Assembly: GCF_000499385.1 (NCBI RefSeq)
Contig: NW_013654362.1
Location: 1 to 64,000, forward strand
Length of the DNA stretch: 64,000 nucleotides
Reading direction: 5' to 3'
Origin: Eimeria necatrix
Taxonomy: Eukaryota; Apicomplexa; Conoidasida; Eucoccidiorida; Eimeriidae
Shown here piece after piece: positions 19,709-30,582 of this stretch. The notes under the pieces were generated by a model that saw only the letters and a program-made list of their open reading frames with translations, was not told where the DNA came from and did not search any database. Within the stretch, counting starts at the first letter, position 1. The number at the start of each line of letters is the position of its first letter. The position numbers and the translations under genes were made by a program.

Positions 19709-22700
19709 TTGGTGGTTGGTGGCTAACAGCAGATGTATGTTTGTGCAATCATTGTCCCGTAGGTCGAACTGGCGACGAAAAACCCCATGTTGTTCATAGT
19801 GGCAATGACAGTGAATTGATCAGGGCTTTTGGTGCGGTGCCCTGTAGTTTCCGCACTCTTCTTTTGGCTCTTGTGGGGTGTGAGGGGAGCGCAGTGGTCG
19901 AAACGGGAGAGGCACTTCTGTCTTATTGCCAAAAATCAACAGTTTTCTCGACTCGCATGTGTTGGGGATTGCTGAAAGCGTGTGGGAACCAAACTGCTTA
20001 TCCATGTTTTCAAGGAGTAAGCGATTGGTTTGACGGCACGCCGCTTCTAAAAGCCCGCTCCGAAATTTAGAAAAAAACCTGCCTTCTTCACAAACATACG
20101 GCACTAATTGATGCGATGCCTCTGCATACGAGTTATAACTAAACCACTTACGGGATACGCTGACCTGCGAAAGCAGCGCAAGTGTCCCGTTGTTCCAGCT
20201 ATAGGGTGGGGAGGGATTAGTTACGACGGAGTTCTATTGGAGTTTTTGCCACGAATCTTCTAGTATAAAAGGCAAAGAATGAAAGGTAAAAAATGCTACT
20301 ACCTTCCTTGGTTGGTAGTTTTCGGTATTTCAGGAGGTGCAGCACCAGCCACCGCCGGCAGAGGCGTCAGCTGGAAGCCCCATGAGATCTACAGAACAAA
20401 ATTCGGCTGAGTATACAATTATACCCAAGTTGGTTGGATATTTGTTCTCTAGCAGGGCTCAGCGCTTTGGGTCCACGGCATCGAAGAACACCACGGAGCT
20501 GGTCGGCGCAAACTCTAGGCACGAAGGCTTCCAGTAGAATCGGCATTAAAGGCTATGCCGCTCTTCCTGTAAAAGGTTTCAACAGTATTTACTCTAAACG
20601 GGTAGACAACTGCATAGGACACGGAGGTGAAAATGGGGAAGGGGAGCAACGCTTGCGTAAGCCGCTACCGTTGCCATCTAGGGAGGCCACTAGGCTGCTT
20701 CGATCTTTACGAATGGGTTGAACTGAAGATCACCGCTGTAGAAGCGATGCAGAAGGGGCACGATGCATGACAGGTTGTGAACGGTAAAAATGTGCTTATG
20801 GAGTGGGGACGGGGCTCTGGTCTGTAGCGGAGTGAGGGCGAGGATGCGCTCTGTAGCGCGTTGTTTCGTAGCGTGGTTGTTGTCCGTCTCATGGCGTAGA
20901 CAGTCACAATGCGCATGTTGGAATCTCGGCAGTTGCTGCAGCAACTGGACCAGTGCGTGGAGCTTTGCTGCATGCATCAGCAGAATTAGAGGACTCCTCA
21001 TTTCACAGTTTAGCCCTCAGGATTTGGTTCTGGAGTATGTAATTGTGTGCAGAAGCGGAATGCAGCTCGACTTCGTGCGGATGACAAGGCAGGGAAGGAG
21101 CCTAAGAGTCAGCTCAAGACCAACCAAGCGGCTATGTCCATTAAGTGCAGAGTAAGGGCTTCCTAAACTGCAGTGTCACTATTCTTTCTTCAGTTTTAGG
21201 ACTTTAATTCTTATTTCTTCGAGCCCCTCACACAAAGCCGTACGTGAAAAACTAGCTAGAGCTAGCTGCGAGGGCGACACTAGATAATTTTCCTCTGAAC
21301 GTATGCAGCAGTTGATGCCAGCAGGTGATCTGAGCTTACGGCCTAGGAATTCGTGTTGGCACTTAAAGCGTCGTTGGTGCCGCTTACGTCTTTAGATGAG
21401 AAAGTTGTGTTAAGCGGCGCATCGCAGTGGCTGTGGGTCTGTGCGGTGTGCGTTTCGGGGTTCTGCTCTGCCTCAGGTCTGCATGCAGCCGTTCATGAAG
21501 ACGCAGAGTCCCTCGCAGCTGTCAGAGCATGCGAGGAACAAGCACAACAAAGCACTGGAGGACTGTTTCCCCGACCTTGAAAGTGGTAGCTAGGTCTAGC
21601 CGAATTATTTTTTGGACTTGTTTTTTAAGGCCACTTTGTGGACCTCTTTTTAAGCCTTTGTCATTTTACCCGTTGCATTCCCCTGTATGCCACACAAGCA
21701 CTGTGGCTACCAATCCCATAATTTGTGGCTTTATTTCTTGATACTGGGTGGCAGAGTGTCCAGCAAGCCTTGCAGTGTTTCCGGAAGCTTAATCAGACAG
21801 TCCAGGTTGGTGTCTGCGGAAGTCACTTGGGAGGGAGCACATCAAGTATTGAGTTTGTGCCTGTAAGGGCGGTAGTGTTTAACCTGAAGGAAGCTTGTGA
21901 CATCCCCCACTGGAGCGTACGAAGGTAGCATTGAAATCTTCCAAGGAGTCGCTTTAATTAGGTGTGGAGAGCCGTAGATACCTCATTGGATTTTATGCTG
22001 GCTTGCAAGGGGAGAGCTTCTAATTGCTTACTGCATACCCGTTGGGCTTTGAAGACGCGTTGGAAGTGAAAAGTGGATGGAATTTGCATGGTATGTGTGA
22101 TTTTTACGATATATTTGTGGAAGCCTTACTGGGCGACAGACTAGCCGTTGTCTACCCTTGCATACTATCTACAGTGTAATGTCCAATTTCGGTAGAGCTA
22201 GTAGGATAGTGCATCTGTGGTGTTTGGCAAGCCAGATAGACAAAACGACTGGTTATTCTGCAGCTGCGGGGAACCACAGAGAATAATGATGGAAATTTGC
22301 TTCTATCCCTAAATTCCATTCCATTTAATCTGAGGCAATGTTTCTCCCTTGCTTGGCGTGAAGAAGGATGGGTTTATGATGTTAAACTAGCTGCAGATAG
22401 CATGCTGACATAACCAGTGAGCTTGATGACGGGGAAGATGTTGCTTTTTCAAACTGGTGTTTGTTCAATTGCGTCAGAACTGCTATTGTAGAGGTTCAAT
22501 GAGTGAAGGGTGAGCTGGTTTGCAGTGTTCAGAGGGGGAGTACACATTCCAAAGAGGAAACTATGACGGGCCCGAAGGCCATCGACTGATTGTGAGCGGC
22601 AGTAGACATCAGTTGAGTATACAAATAGAGACGAAGTTTGCCTGCTCACACCTGTAATTGAGAAAAATCGCGAATATTCTGCAATCTGGAAGAATGACTG

Positions 22701-24900
22701 CAACGGCTTTATCAAAACGGGGCGGCGATGCCAGAGGGCTCCTTTTTTTCAAAACGGGTACGACTCGTGAACACGAATATAAGGCCAAGGTGGAAGGAAG
22801 CGACGACAATTGCCCTGCGGGCCAGTCATCTCAAGCATTCCAACGAAGCATTGTGGAACAGGCAACAAAAGAGCACTTCGACCACGTCACGTTGGTCAGG
22901 TAGTTTTTAATCCTTTGCAAACACCTATAGGCGAGCGCGTCTTTCTTTAGCAGCACGAATGCCGTTCTGCTACTGTCACTGGGTATGTAGTACTAGTGCC
23001 TAGCCGTCTTCTGTTTTGCTGTATATGGGTGTTTTTTTTGTCGCGCCTTGGCTGCAACAGGTACTGCATCTAGTTCGTCTCCACGCAGCTCCGCCTGCTC
23101 TTTGCGGCGCTGCACACTGGAGTGTAGCATGTTGTGGGGGGACTCGCTTTACAGAGAGGGTTGACGGCATTCTTGCATTTCTTACGGGCAAGGAAGTGCC
23201 GCCACGACATGAATTCATTTAACATGGTAAATTAAAACAGTAGACCTTGCTTTTGGGGTACACTACCAACCCTTCCACGTAAGCATGCTCCCAGTCCACT
23301 TCGCATCGTACAGAACAAGTGTGCAACACAACGTCCTATTTGCTTCTGGCCTCGCCGAGCAGCTTGGCGGCTTTGCTACCTCACAATACGCTATTTGTAG
23401 CTACTGAAGCCGAATGTTGTCAGCTTGTGGGGGATGCCGCATCTCAACCAACGTTTTGACCATTGCATGCGAGTGGCTGCGTCAGGATTTCAGCGCTCGC
23501 CATGTTGCTGCAGTACTTGCCTGAGTTCATCAGCAGCTGCATGCTGATGACTTCGACGTTACCGAAGCTGTCTAGATGACGGCGGCAAAGATGCACGGAG
23601 AATGCCCAATGGAAGAGGCTGTAGGCCTCAAGTACGAACAGAATGTGGCTGCTAGTGGAAAGCTGGAATGCTTCTTCTGGATTAGGATTAGGCCCCAAAC
23701 AAGAAATGCTGCGCGGAAAGTTGTGGTAGAGCACTTCTGAAGAGCAAACTGGATCCACAAATAGGTCGAATTTGTAGAAGTGGACTAGGAAACTGCCACT
23801 GCGAAATGACGGTGTTATGACGGTTGCTCCAACTGCCTTCGACTACTTGCACAATTTGTATGGCTTGCTTGTTCGCAATGCGCTCCTTCTTGGTATTCGT
23901 GTATCCTTAGTCCCCCACAGGCTAAACGTGTGAGCGGGAACCTTCACAGTCACACTCTTCTCCACCCCTTGCGCAGTGGCTGCTCCCTCCCGGCCGTCAG
24001 GTGAGCTGTAAAGTCGAGCTACGCATTCGTCTGGCAGAGTGCGACAAATGTGGGATAACGAGAGGGGGGAATGGGAGGAACTGAAAGCCAGACACCTAGG
24101 AATACAAGGATCTCGCTCAACAGAGTGTGACGAAACGGGGCTTGATAAGTAGCAGCTGTCCATTGGTGCTGATGCAAGTGATCCTGCCATACTCGTAGAG
24201 GGGAAGTGCAATTAGTGGGATGATCAGCAGGCTTCTACATGACTTAGCCCTCTATGAAAACCTGCCACTTTAGTAGGTACTGGTTCTCGCCGTCTATGCC
24301 CGTCTCTGGCGCAAGTTACAGTAAGCTTTATACTCGAGACTCGGGCCAAGGAGCTCCGCTAGAGAGTCTAATCAACGAGCGGTACAGCGGCACAGCGGCT
24401 TGGGCGTACTCAGTTGGCTCAAATGAATGGGGGCGTAAGGATCGGTATACGCAATAACCTTCGCGGCCAGTAATAAACGACGCGATTTGGCTGGGGTATT
24501 GACTCCGGCAAAACGTTCCTAATCGTGTATCGAATATTTCTTTCGAAGAAAATTCACAGCCTGTCTGAGGAAACAGACTGTTTCGCGTGATTGCTCGTGA
24601 AGGGCCCCTATATCATAGCATGATACGTCGGTGTATAATTTACTTGAAGGGATTCGTAGTACTAAGAACTTGTAGAAGCGGATAATCGACCACGCGCTGC
24701 TAAAGGCCGCATCCAGCATGTCTATGGAGCTCTGTCAAATGGGCCTTTGCGCGTTGGATCAACGACTGAACAAGCAAGGTCCGCAAAATGATGATGTAAG
24801 AACATGCAGCAGCAGTTCATAATACTGGAAACATTTCGTACTTTTCCCTTCGTCATAGCTCCTGTCACACTCGAAAAGAGTGGCTTGCCAGCGGCAGGGT

Positions 24901-25055
24901 GAAGTACGCTGGTCTGATATAACCAAGACAATAACACGTGTTCAGCAAATTTGCTTTTACAGAGCTTCGGACCGCAGAGTGAAATATGCTGGTCTGATAT
25001 TATAACCAAGATAATAACACCTGTTTAACAAATTTGCCTTTACAGAGCTTCGGAT
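24901..25055. repeat. Tandem duplication, 80-bp unit, two copies
   Basis: Copies at 24901-24980 and 24981-25055 share GCTGGTCTGATAT, AACCAAGA, AATAACAC, CAAATTTGC and TTTACAGAGCTTCGGA with few differences. Non-coding in appearance. Confidence 0.9.
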
Positions 25056-25324
25056 CGAATCAACGTTTGATTTAGATGCTGAGCACGTGCCGCAGTTTAG
25101 TTTGTGTAGGGAGATCAGAACAGGACTTATATTTCAGTATGCTATCAAGCTAAGCGATGATATCCTGACCTGGCAAGGGCTGGCCATAAATATTTATACT
25201 AGCTCGTGGCATCCTTGAGTTTACAGGACTCGTATTGTCTGAGAACTGAACGAGAACAGTTCCTCATCGGTCTTGCTTCATCATGCCCCCTCAATGGAAG
25301 CCCGTTTTGAGATCAAGCGTTGAG

Positions 25325-25414
25325 AAATACGTAGCTTCCTGAAGCACATTTACAACAGTTTGAAGAGCAAAATACGTGGATTCCTGAAGCACCTCCGCAA
25401 CAGTTTGTCGGAGC
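25325..25414. repeat. Tandem duplication, 45-bp unit, two copies
   Basis: AAATACGT, then TTCCTGAAGCAC and CAACAGTTTG, repeats with a 45-bp period (starts at 25325 and 25370), with several substitutions. Confidence 0.85.
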
Positions 25415-25544
25415 AACACTAAGGGCGTTTAATATCCGATAATCAACGGCTGTGGGCACTTTGCTGCGTCACCAGCAATCGCTGTGCTTACCAACCATGA
25501 TAGCCGGGACACAAGCAGCAAAATAAATCGGACCTATTCATTCA

Positions 25545-26315
25545 TTAACTAAGAACTTCGCCACTTCTTCTTTTAAAAGCGGGAGCTGGTCCAGCGCTTT
25601 GCTGTACATTGGGGTCATCGCAGGAGACTTGGCTGGCGCCAATAGGATGTGGTGGTCATGAGCGCACTTGGCAGACCGGAAGGTAAACTGAACGTGAACG
25701 TTGCATGCGGCCCTTTGAGAATCTCGAGGGTGCGTTTTGTCTGACTATACCCATTCTTCTAAGGTGTAATACAGAGTAGCAGTGGTCCGTGTTAACCCTT
25801 CCCTGTCGGCCTGGCACTGTGCGCATACCAGTAGTCAGATGGGGGACAACAGGGCTGTACGGATCTGAATGAACGGCTCTGCTAACGCTTACAGGAGCAT
25901 CCATGGCACTCCGCTCATAATTGAGTGGTGGGCAGCTTGCGCATACACGATAAAGCGACTATAATATTGAGCTCCTGAACTGCATTCGGTAGGTATGTCC
26001 CGCTACACTGAGCCTCGCCATGTAGGTCCTTTAGAGGACCCTCGTCTCGGCTTTGCAGGGTGCCTTGTAGCCATTGGGTATGAGCGTTGCCGCCTCTTCC
26101 AGAGTCACGTGGGACACGTATTTGCCTTCCTCTTTTGCTTCTTCTATTCTATTGACTGGTAGAACGCAGCACCGCCCCCACCGACAATTCGCATAGGTTC
26201 GTAGCTCGTCGGACTGAAAGAACCAGGCCCCTTTATTTTTGTTTCGCCAAACATAACACAAGTTTATAAGGTGTAAGTCCCACGAGAAAATCCCCCGCAG
26301 AGCGATCATTCGCAC
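25545..26315 (-). mobile_element. Degenerate Ty3/gypsy-type pol remnant, minus strand
   Basis: On the minus strand about 25665-25545 reads HDHHILLAPAKSPA, then YSKALDQLPLLKEEVAKFL. This is the conserved entry to the reverse transcriptase of Ty3/gypsy elements (D/H-HxIxLxPGxxP) and matches the same segment of the plus-strand element near 28340 (HDHHILLVPGKRPA). Upstream on the same strand to about 26315 are broken frames with several stops, including a 94-codon one, which would be the region between protease and RT. The catalytic RT part is absent, so this is a fragment. No LTRs were found around it. Confidence 0.55.
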
Positions 26316-27368
26316 GCCAAATACAGAGCGCCATGATCACATGGCTGAGAAGAAGCTGCTTACATGCCTTCAGCAGACGACGTACCCTCATTCCTAGCCG
26401 TGAAGTACTCTTGGGCTAGTCAAAGTGCGCAGTGCACCTGTGTCCACGTTGGCTTCGTACTCGTGTCCGGTATCACGGAAACATGCAGTGCTGGCTGTCC
26501 AGAGCTGCGCAGTAACCCTAAGCCCTCAACTATAGACTCCGTGAACATTAAGTGGATAAACGATTGCTGCGTGGCTTGCGATTTACCACTAGCTAGAGCT
26601 TCAAGCTCTTCGCTCGCGTATCCTCTTCTTTAGCTTCCGTGGTCGCCGTTTGTAGCCCTGCCTCAGTGTTTCGCTCCTCGTTTTCACCATGCAACCCAGG
26701 CAATGCTACAGCCTCTACACGTATGACCTTCCCTTGCTACTGTTTTGAAAACACCTACTTTTGTCTGAGGGGGACCATTGTAGCATCGGAGGTTCCCTTG
26801 CATCGACTTTTTTCAAATGACGGTCGCGCAGGGAGTACTGCAGAAACGTAGGAGCGTGCTGCCCTCTACTACTGCCAAGTCCTCTATGCTGGCGCATGGA
26901 GGACTTGGCAGTAGTATGTTTTAAGTACTTTACTGCGAGAGGCTATTCCCCTGTAAATTCTATTTTGCTCGGCTCCCCCAGTACTGTTGGTCCACTCTCT
27001 TCAATGTAAATCGCATCTCTACTGCTCAGAAGTCTGCTCACAAGTCTCATGCTGCTCCCTTGTTCGTGCGGCAACGGCTGTGCTATCATTGGAGCCCATC
27101 TTTTCACCTTCTAAAAGAGAAGGAAATTCCGCAGCTGCTGCAACCCCTTTGAAAGCTCTTTGGCTTGGTTTAATTGCGGAGGAGTTTCTCTGTGCTGCCT
27201 CCTCAACCTATTTCTTGCAGGGTCTCGGTGGTATCTTGGTGAGCACGATTCTGGGAAGCCGGGACTTCTTACCGCTATGCTTGATTCGGCTCAAGTTCTG
27301 GACATTCTGGAGTGTATCTGGCCGTCTGTGCTTATCGCAGGCTCGTCCTGCAGGTGCACGGCTAGTAA
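26316..27368. other. Region between the two retroelement remnants
   Basis: No supported gene. Plus-strand frames at 26364-26633 and 26987-27373 show no known domain. Holds a long perfect hairpin at 26867-26916. Confidence 0.5.
26867..26916. repeat. Perfect 18-bp inverted repeat (hairpin)
   Basis: TACTACTGCCAAGTCCTC at 26867-26884 is exactly complementary to 26899-26916. The 14-base spacer can extend the stem through a wobble pair and ATGC/GCAT, leaving a four-base loop. A transcript would fold into a roughly 23-bp stem. It may be a small palindromic element or an RNA hairpin. Confidence 0.9.
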
Positions 27369-27707
27369 TGTAGTGCGCAGGAGCTACAATCGGGTTCGCA
27401 GCTAGCCAGCCCGGTTAGCTAGCCTCTGTGAGCGAACTGCAAGCAGGACTGGCGCAGACACTTCTGACTAATAACGAATTATGGCAGTTTGTTAGAAAGA
27501 TAGCATGCTGGGCTGACGCTAACGGCGGCACCGGTGCGGAGAACCGTCCCAACCAGGCCAAGGAAGCAAGAACTCTGAGGGTACGACATTGAAGCAAGTT
27601 GTATTGAAAACCTGGAAAGTGATGGTTTATTGGCAATTTGCTAGTGCTTTATGAAGTATGGGTCAAATGTAGAGGATTTGTCAGAAGGGCGCCCTATTCG
27701 TGCGCCA
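27369..27707 (+). repeat. 5' LTR of the chromovirus remnant
   Basis: Starts TGTAGTGCGCAGG and ends GTCAGAAGGGCGCC...TGCGCCA. Both ends and an inner segment (TTATTGGCAATTTG) match 29812-30188 imperfectly. The outer limits are set by TG/CA ends. Similarity may run some 25 bases past 27707, and no target-site duplication is visible. Confidence 0.6.
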
Positions 27708-28062
27708 CGTTGACAGCAGCTACCGGTGAACAGTTGCGCATTGATCGGAATGCGGCGGCTTTGACGATGTGGTGTTGACGTGCACGTTTCTCGGGAGATT
27801 TCTTAGCGGGGCCCATCCCTCACGGCCTAGTACTGAGGTTGCATTAGCTGAATGAACATGAGGTAGCCTGGTACTTCCAGTCAGATAAGTTGAGGACCTA
27901 TGTGAACAGCAAGTGGTGTGAACTACCCGTCGTCAGGGCTGGTGAAGAAAAACTGCAGGGAGACAGCCCTATCGTGGTACACCCAAGGAGCCCTGCCGAG
28001 CAGGCATATGAGATATTGGCCAAGCAAGCGGATGTCAGCCAAGGAGGCCGCCATCTGCACTG

Positions 28063-29150
28063 ATGCTATCGGACAAATGGAAAGGCAAGCTGTTCTGCGT
28101 GTTGATCGGAAACCGACCCACTTCCTCCGGCTGGGGCAGTCTTCTGGCATCCACCGCAGCAGCAGGAGATGACGAGAACTCTTTCTGGTCTACGGAAAAA
28201 CTAGAGCATACGAACTTCGACGAATGGATGAAGTCGACAGAGGCGCAGGATATTTCCTTTGAGATTAATAAGGTGCTGCGGGAGTGTCGGGCGGTCTCTC
28301 CCGATAACTTACGTAAGAGACGACCGCCGGAGCACTCTCATGATCATCATATCCTACTTGTACCTGGGAAACGTCCGGCGAAGTCTGCCATATATCGTAT
28401 GGCACCAGACTAGCTTAAATTCCAAGAACAGGAGAAAGCTAAACTGTGGGACAATGGATGGATAGGACCAACATATTCGCCTATCTGCACTCCTACGATT
28501 ATGGTTGACAAGCTCGATGATGGTTCGGGGGAGTGGAAGATGCATATGGTAGCCAATTACTAGGCTTTGAATGCCCTTACGATAACACCTCACTTCCCAC
28601 TGCCTCCAATTCAAACCATTCTGGAGATACTGGGAGATGCCAAGTATTTTCCTACTCTTGACCGTGAAGCAGGGTTCTATCAGATGCGTATGGGGAAGAA
28701 AGACCGCTCGGAGACGGCCTTTCGTTTCGTTCTGGGGCTGTTTGGGCATCGGCGCATTCCTTTTGGCCTCAAGGATGCGCCAGCCACGTTCCAGGCCAAC
28801 ATGAATGCCATTACACAACCGTTATTAGTGCAGGGCGGATGTTCTTATCTATAGTTCCGGCCTCCCTGGGCACGTTTCCCTCATGAGACAAGTCCTAAGT
28901 ATTTTCCTTAAACATCAATTTTACCCGAAAGCCAGCAAATGCAAGTTTGCGAAGCACGCAAGCACATATTTGGGTTATGCCGTCACTGCTGCAGGCACCA
29001 AGCCCGCTGAAGACAAGATCGAGGCCATCCGGCACTGGCCGGAGGTGCCTGAGAATGAGACGCAGGTATGGCAGTTCCTCGACATTATTAATTATTTCCG
29101 AATGTTCATGGGGCCTGACTTTAGGGACCGTAGCCGACCCCCTCGCTTTA
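28063..29150 (+). pseudogene. Reverse transcriptase of Ty3/gypsy type, inactivated
   Basis: Recognisable blocks in order: HDHHILLVPGKRPAKSAIYR; GPTYSPICTPTIMVDK; a stop where the family has the R of RALN (NY*ALN); HFPLPPIQTILE; FPTLDREAGFYQMRM; RSETAFRFVLGLFGHRRIPFGLKDAP; then a frame jump just before DVLIYS. The canonical Y-x-D-D is reduced, with only the last Asp before VLIYS left. The palm/thumb continues as KHQFYPKASKCKFAK, YLGYAVTAAGTKP and FLDIINYFRMFMGPDF. At least two further in-frame stops occur. RNase H is missing after about 29150. Confidence 0.8.
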
Positions 29151-29276
29151 ACTCCCACTTATGAGTGACACAACGTCTTCCACGTTTCGCAGTTTCCCAT
29201 TGCCAACGCCCTCCCGAAGTGGTTCCCCAGGAAACCAATGTCGCATAGCACCATACACGCGTTGAGGCAGGCAACC

Positions 29277-29490
29277 CAGCAGATGAGTATGTTGTGCATT
29301 ATATCATGGACCAGAGCGGATCGGGAGCCGACTCCCAGTACCTCGTCAAGTGGCGCGAAACACCTGAAGAACAAGCCACCTGGGAGCCGGCTCACCACCT
29401 TACAGGATGCCTCGCTTTAGTGGGTGCTTGGCACCGCCGCAAGCGTAAACGTCTTCAGGTTCGGACCCGCGCTTCCCCTTCCGACGCTTA
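29277..29490 (+). pseudogene. Chromodomain end of a chromovirus integrase
   Basis: Reads EYVVHYIMDQ, then SQYLVKWRETPEEQATWEP, a typical chromodomain (Y-L-V-K-W, then TWEP). It is followed by a basic tail HRRKRKRLQVR. A stop just upstream and the lost integrase core mean it is not part of an intact protein. In chromoviruses this domain directs insertion toward specific histone marks. Confidence 0.75.
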
Positions 29491-29811
29491 GCGGTATGAG
29501 TCCGTCAGCGTGCGCCACCCCTAATGCCGGCAGTTTCCCATGCCGCGACGGAGGGAGGGAGTGGGCGCTGCGCATTCGCATGCATTCATGTAGGCTCTTT
29601 ATAACCAATGCATTCGCACTAGAGGCATACACACACTACAGTACAGCGGAGCAGTGCAGAGAACTCAGCAGACGCAGGAGAGAAACGAGATAGCCGGGAC
29701 ATCAAGAAGATATCCAGCCAGAGACGATGATACAAGAATAGAGCCTGAATAAGCAGAAATAATGTATTCTGGGTTTGCCGGTTCAGTCCGGGTAAGGGAC
29801 GGGGGGGAAGT

Positions 29812-30188
29812 TGTAGTGCGCAGGCACCACAATGTTGCTTGCTGGTGACCTTTAGAGGATAGATAGCTGGTGGCCTACAAGGAGTTAACACGCTGATAGA
29901 ACGCAAAAACTTGTTACTAGTGGCGAAGTAAGGCAAATAATAAGCAAGATGGCATGTGTAGACCAGAAGTGTCTGTGAAGACCCTAAGGCTGGGGCTAGC
30001 GATGGCGCCGGCACCGGTGTGGGGCACCGCCTTAATCGGCTCAAGGGAGTTAGGACTATGATTCTCGACTTTTAAGAAAGTTCGAGTGAGACTCGATGGG
30101 TGACGGGTTATTGATAATTTGGTGTTGTTTTAATAGATATGTGTCGAGTGGAGAGGATTTGTCAGAAAGACGCCCTGTTCGTGCGCCA
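29812..30188 (+). repeat. 3' LTR of the chromovirus remnant
   Basis: Begins TGTAGTGCGCAGGCACCACAA directly after a polypurine tract and ends GCGCCA. Shares GAGGATTTGTCAGAA and TTCGTGCGCCA with the 5' LTR. Confidence 0.65.
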
Positions 30189-30300
30189 GGAAGTTACGTA
30201 GTAGCAGCAGCGAACACTATTCACTATACTTCACGCGTGGGAGTCTTGCTACTCCCTCTGCCGTCGGACACCTTTCTCACCAATAGGTTGTACTTTTGCT

Positions 30301-30582
30301 TTGCAAGCGTCTCAAATCAAGCGTCTACAGCTAGTTTCCTCTAATGAGCACTACAGGCAAGCTCAAGAAATTTGGGCTAGAAATGACCTTCATGGATATA
30401 GAAATCAAAATACATGGGCTGAAGTACAGGTTGACGTAGTGCAAGTAGTTACCATGCAAGAAAATATAGCTCTCGGGCGATTAGGCCCAGCTTACTCTGC
30501 ATTTAAACCCGGACTTGCACTGCTACGAGGAACTGAAGCTGCAGTGCAAATCGGGGCCACACAAGCAAGAACAAACGCCTGA
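30301..30582 (+). CDS. Orphan open frame next to the 3' LTR, unknown
   Basis: Open frame with balanced, hydrophilic composition: LVSSNEHYRQAQEIW, then NTWAEVQVDVVQ and GRLGPAYSAFKPG, then stop. The upstream end has no clear ATG. A TTTGCAAG or CACTACAG acceptor is possible. The codon choice is A/T-richer than in the neighbouring genes. It could be a terminal exon or a captured fragment; no family is recognised. Confidence 0.25.
   Translation: MQASQIKRLQLVSSNEHYRQAQEIWARNDLHGYRNQNTWAEVQVDVVQVVTMQENIALGRLGPAYSAFKPGLALLRGTEAAVQIGATQARTNA

Larger units (their letters stand above)
19709..25544. other. Long gene-poor region with no supported gene
   Basis: Nearly 6 kb with only short frames. Stretches such as 20337-20537 (plus), 20690-21001 (minus), 21353-21580 (plus) and 22658-22903 (plus) are open but lack recognisable domains or coherent splice partners. 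Two short tandem duplications lie near 24.9 and 25.3 kb. It may be old, decayed mobile-element sequence. Confidence 0.5.
27369..30188 (+). mobile_element. Decayed, internally deleted Ty3/gypsy chromovirus
   Basis: Order seen: 5' LTR, pre-RT region, broken reverse transcriptase (28338-29140), abrupt loss of RNase H and most of integrase, chromodomain (about 29277-29410), a purine tract (GGGACGGGGGGGAAG, 29797-29811), then 3' LTR. A full element would be around 5 kb or more; this one is 2.8 kb. The LTRs have diverged strongly, in-frame stops interrupt pol and the catalytic motif is damaged, so it cannot move on its own. Confidence 0.75.

Noticed and set aside
28354..28818. 154-codon minus-strand frame over the RT
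   Set aside because: Antisense of clear reverse transcriptase blocks; shadow.
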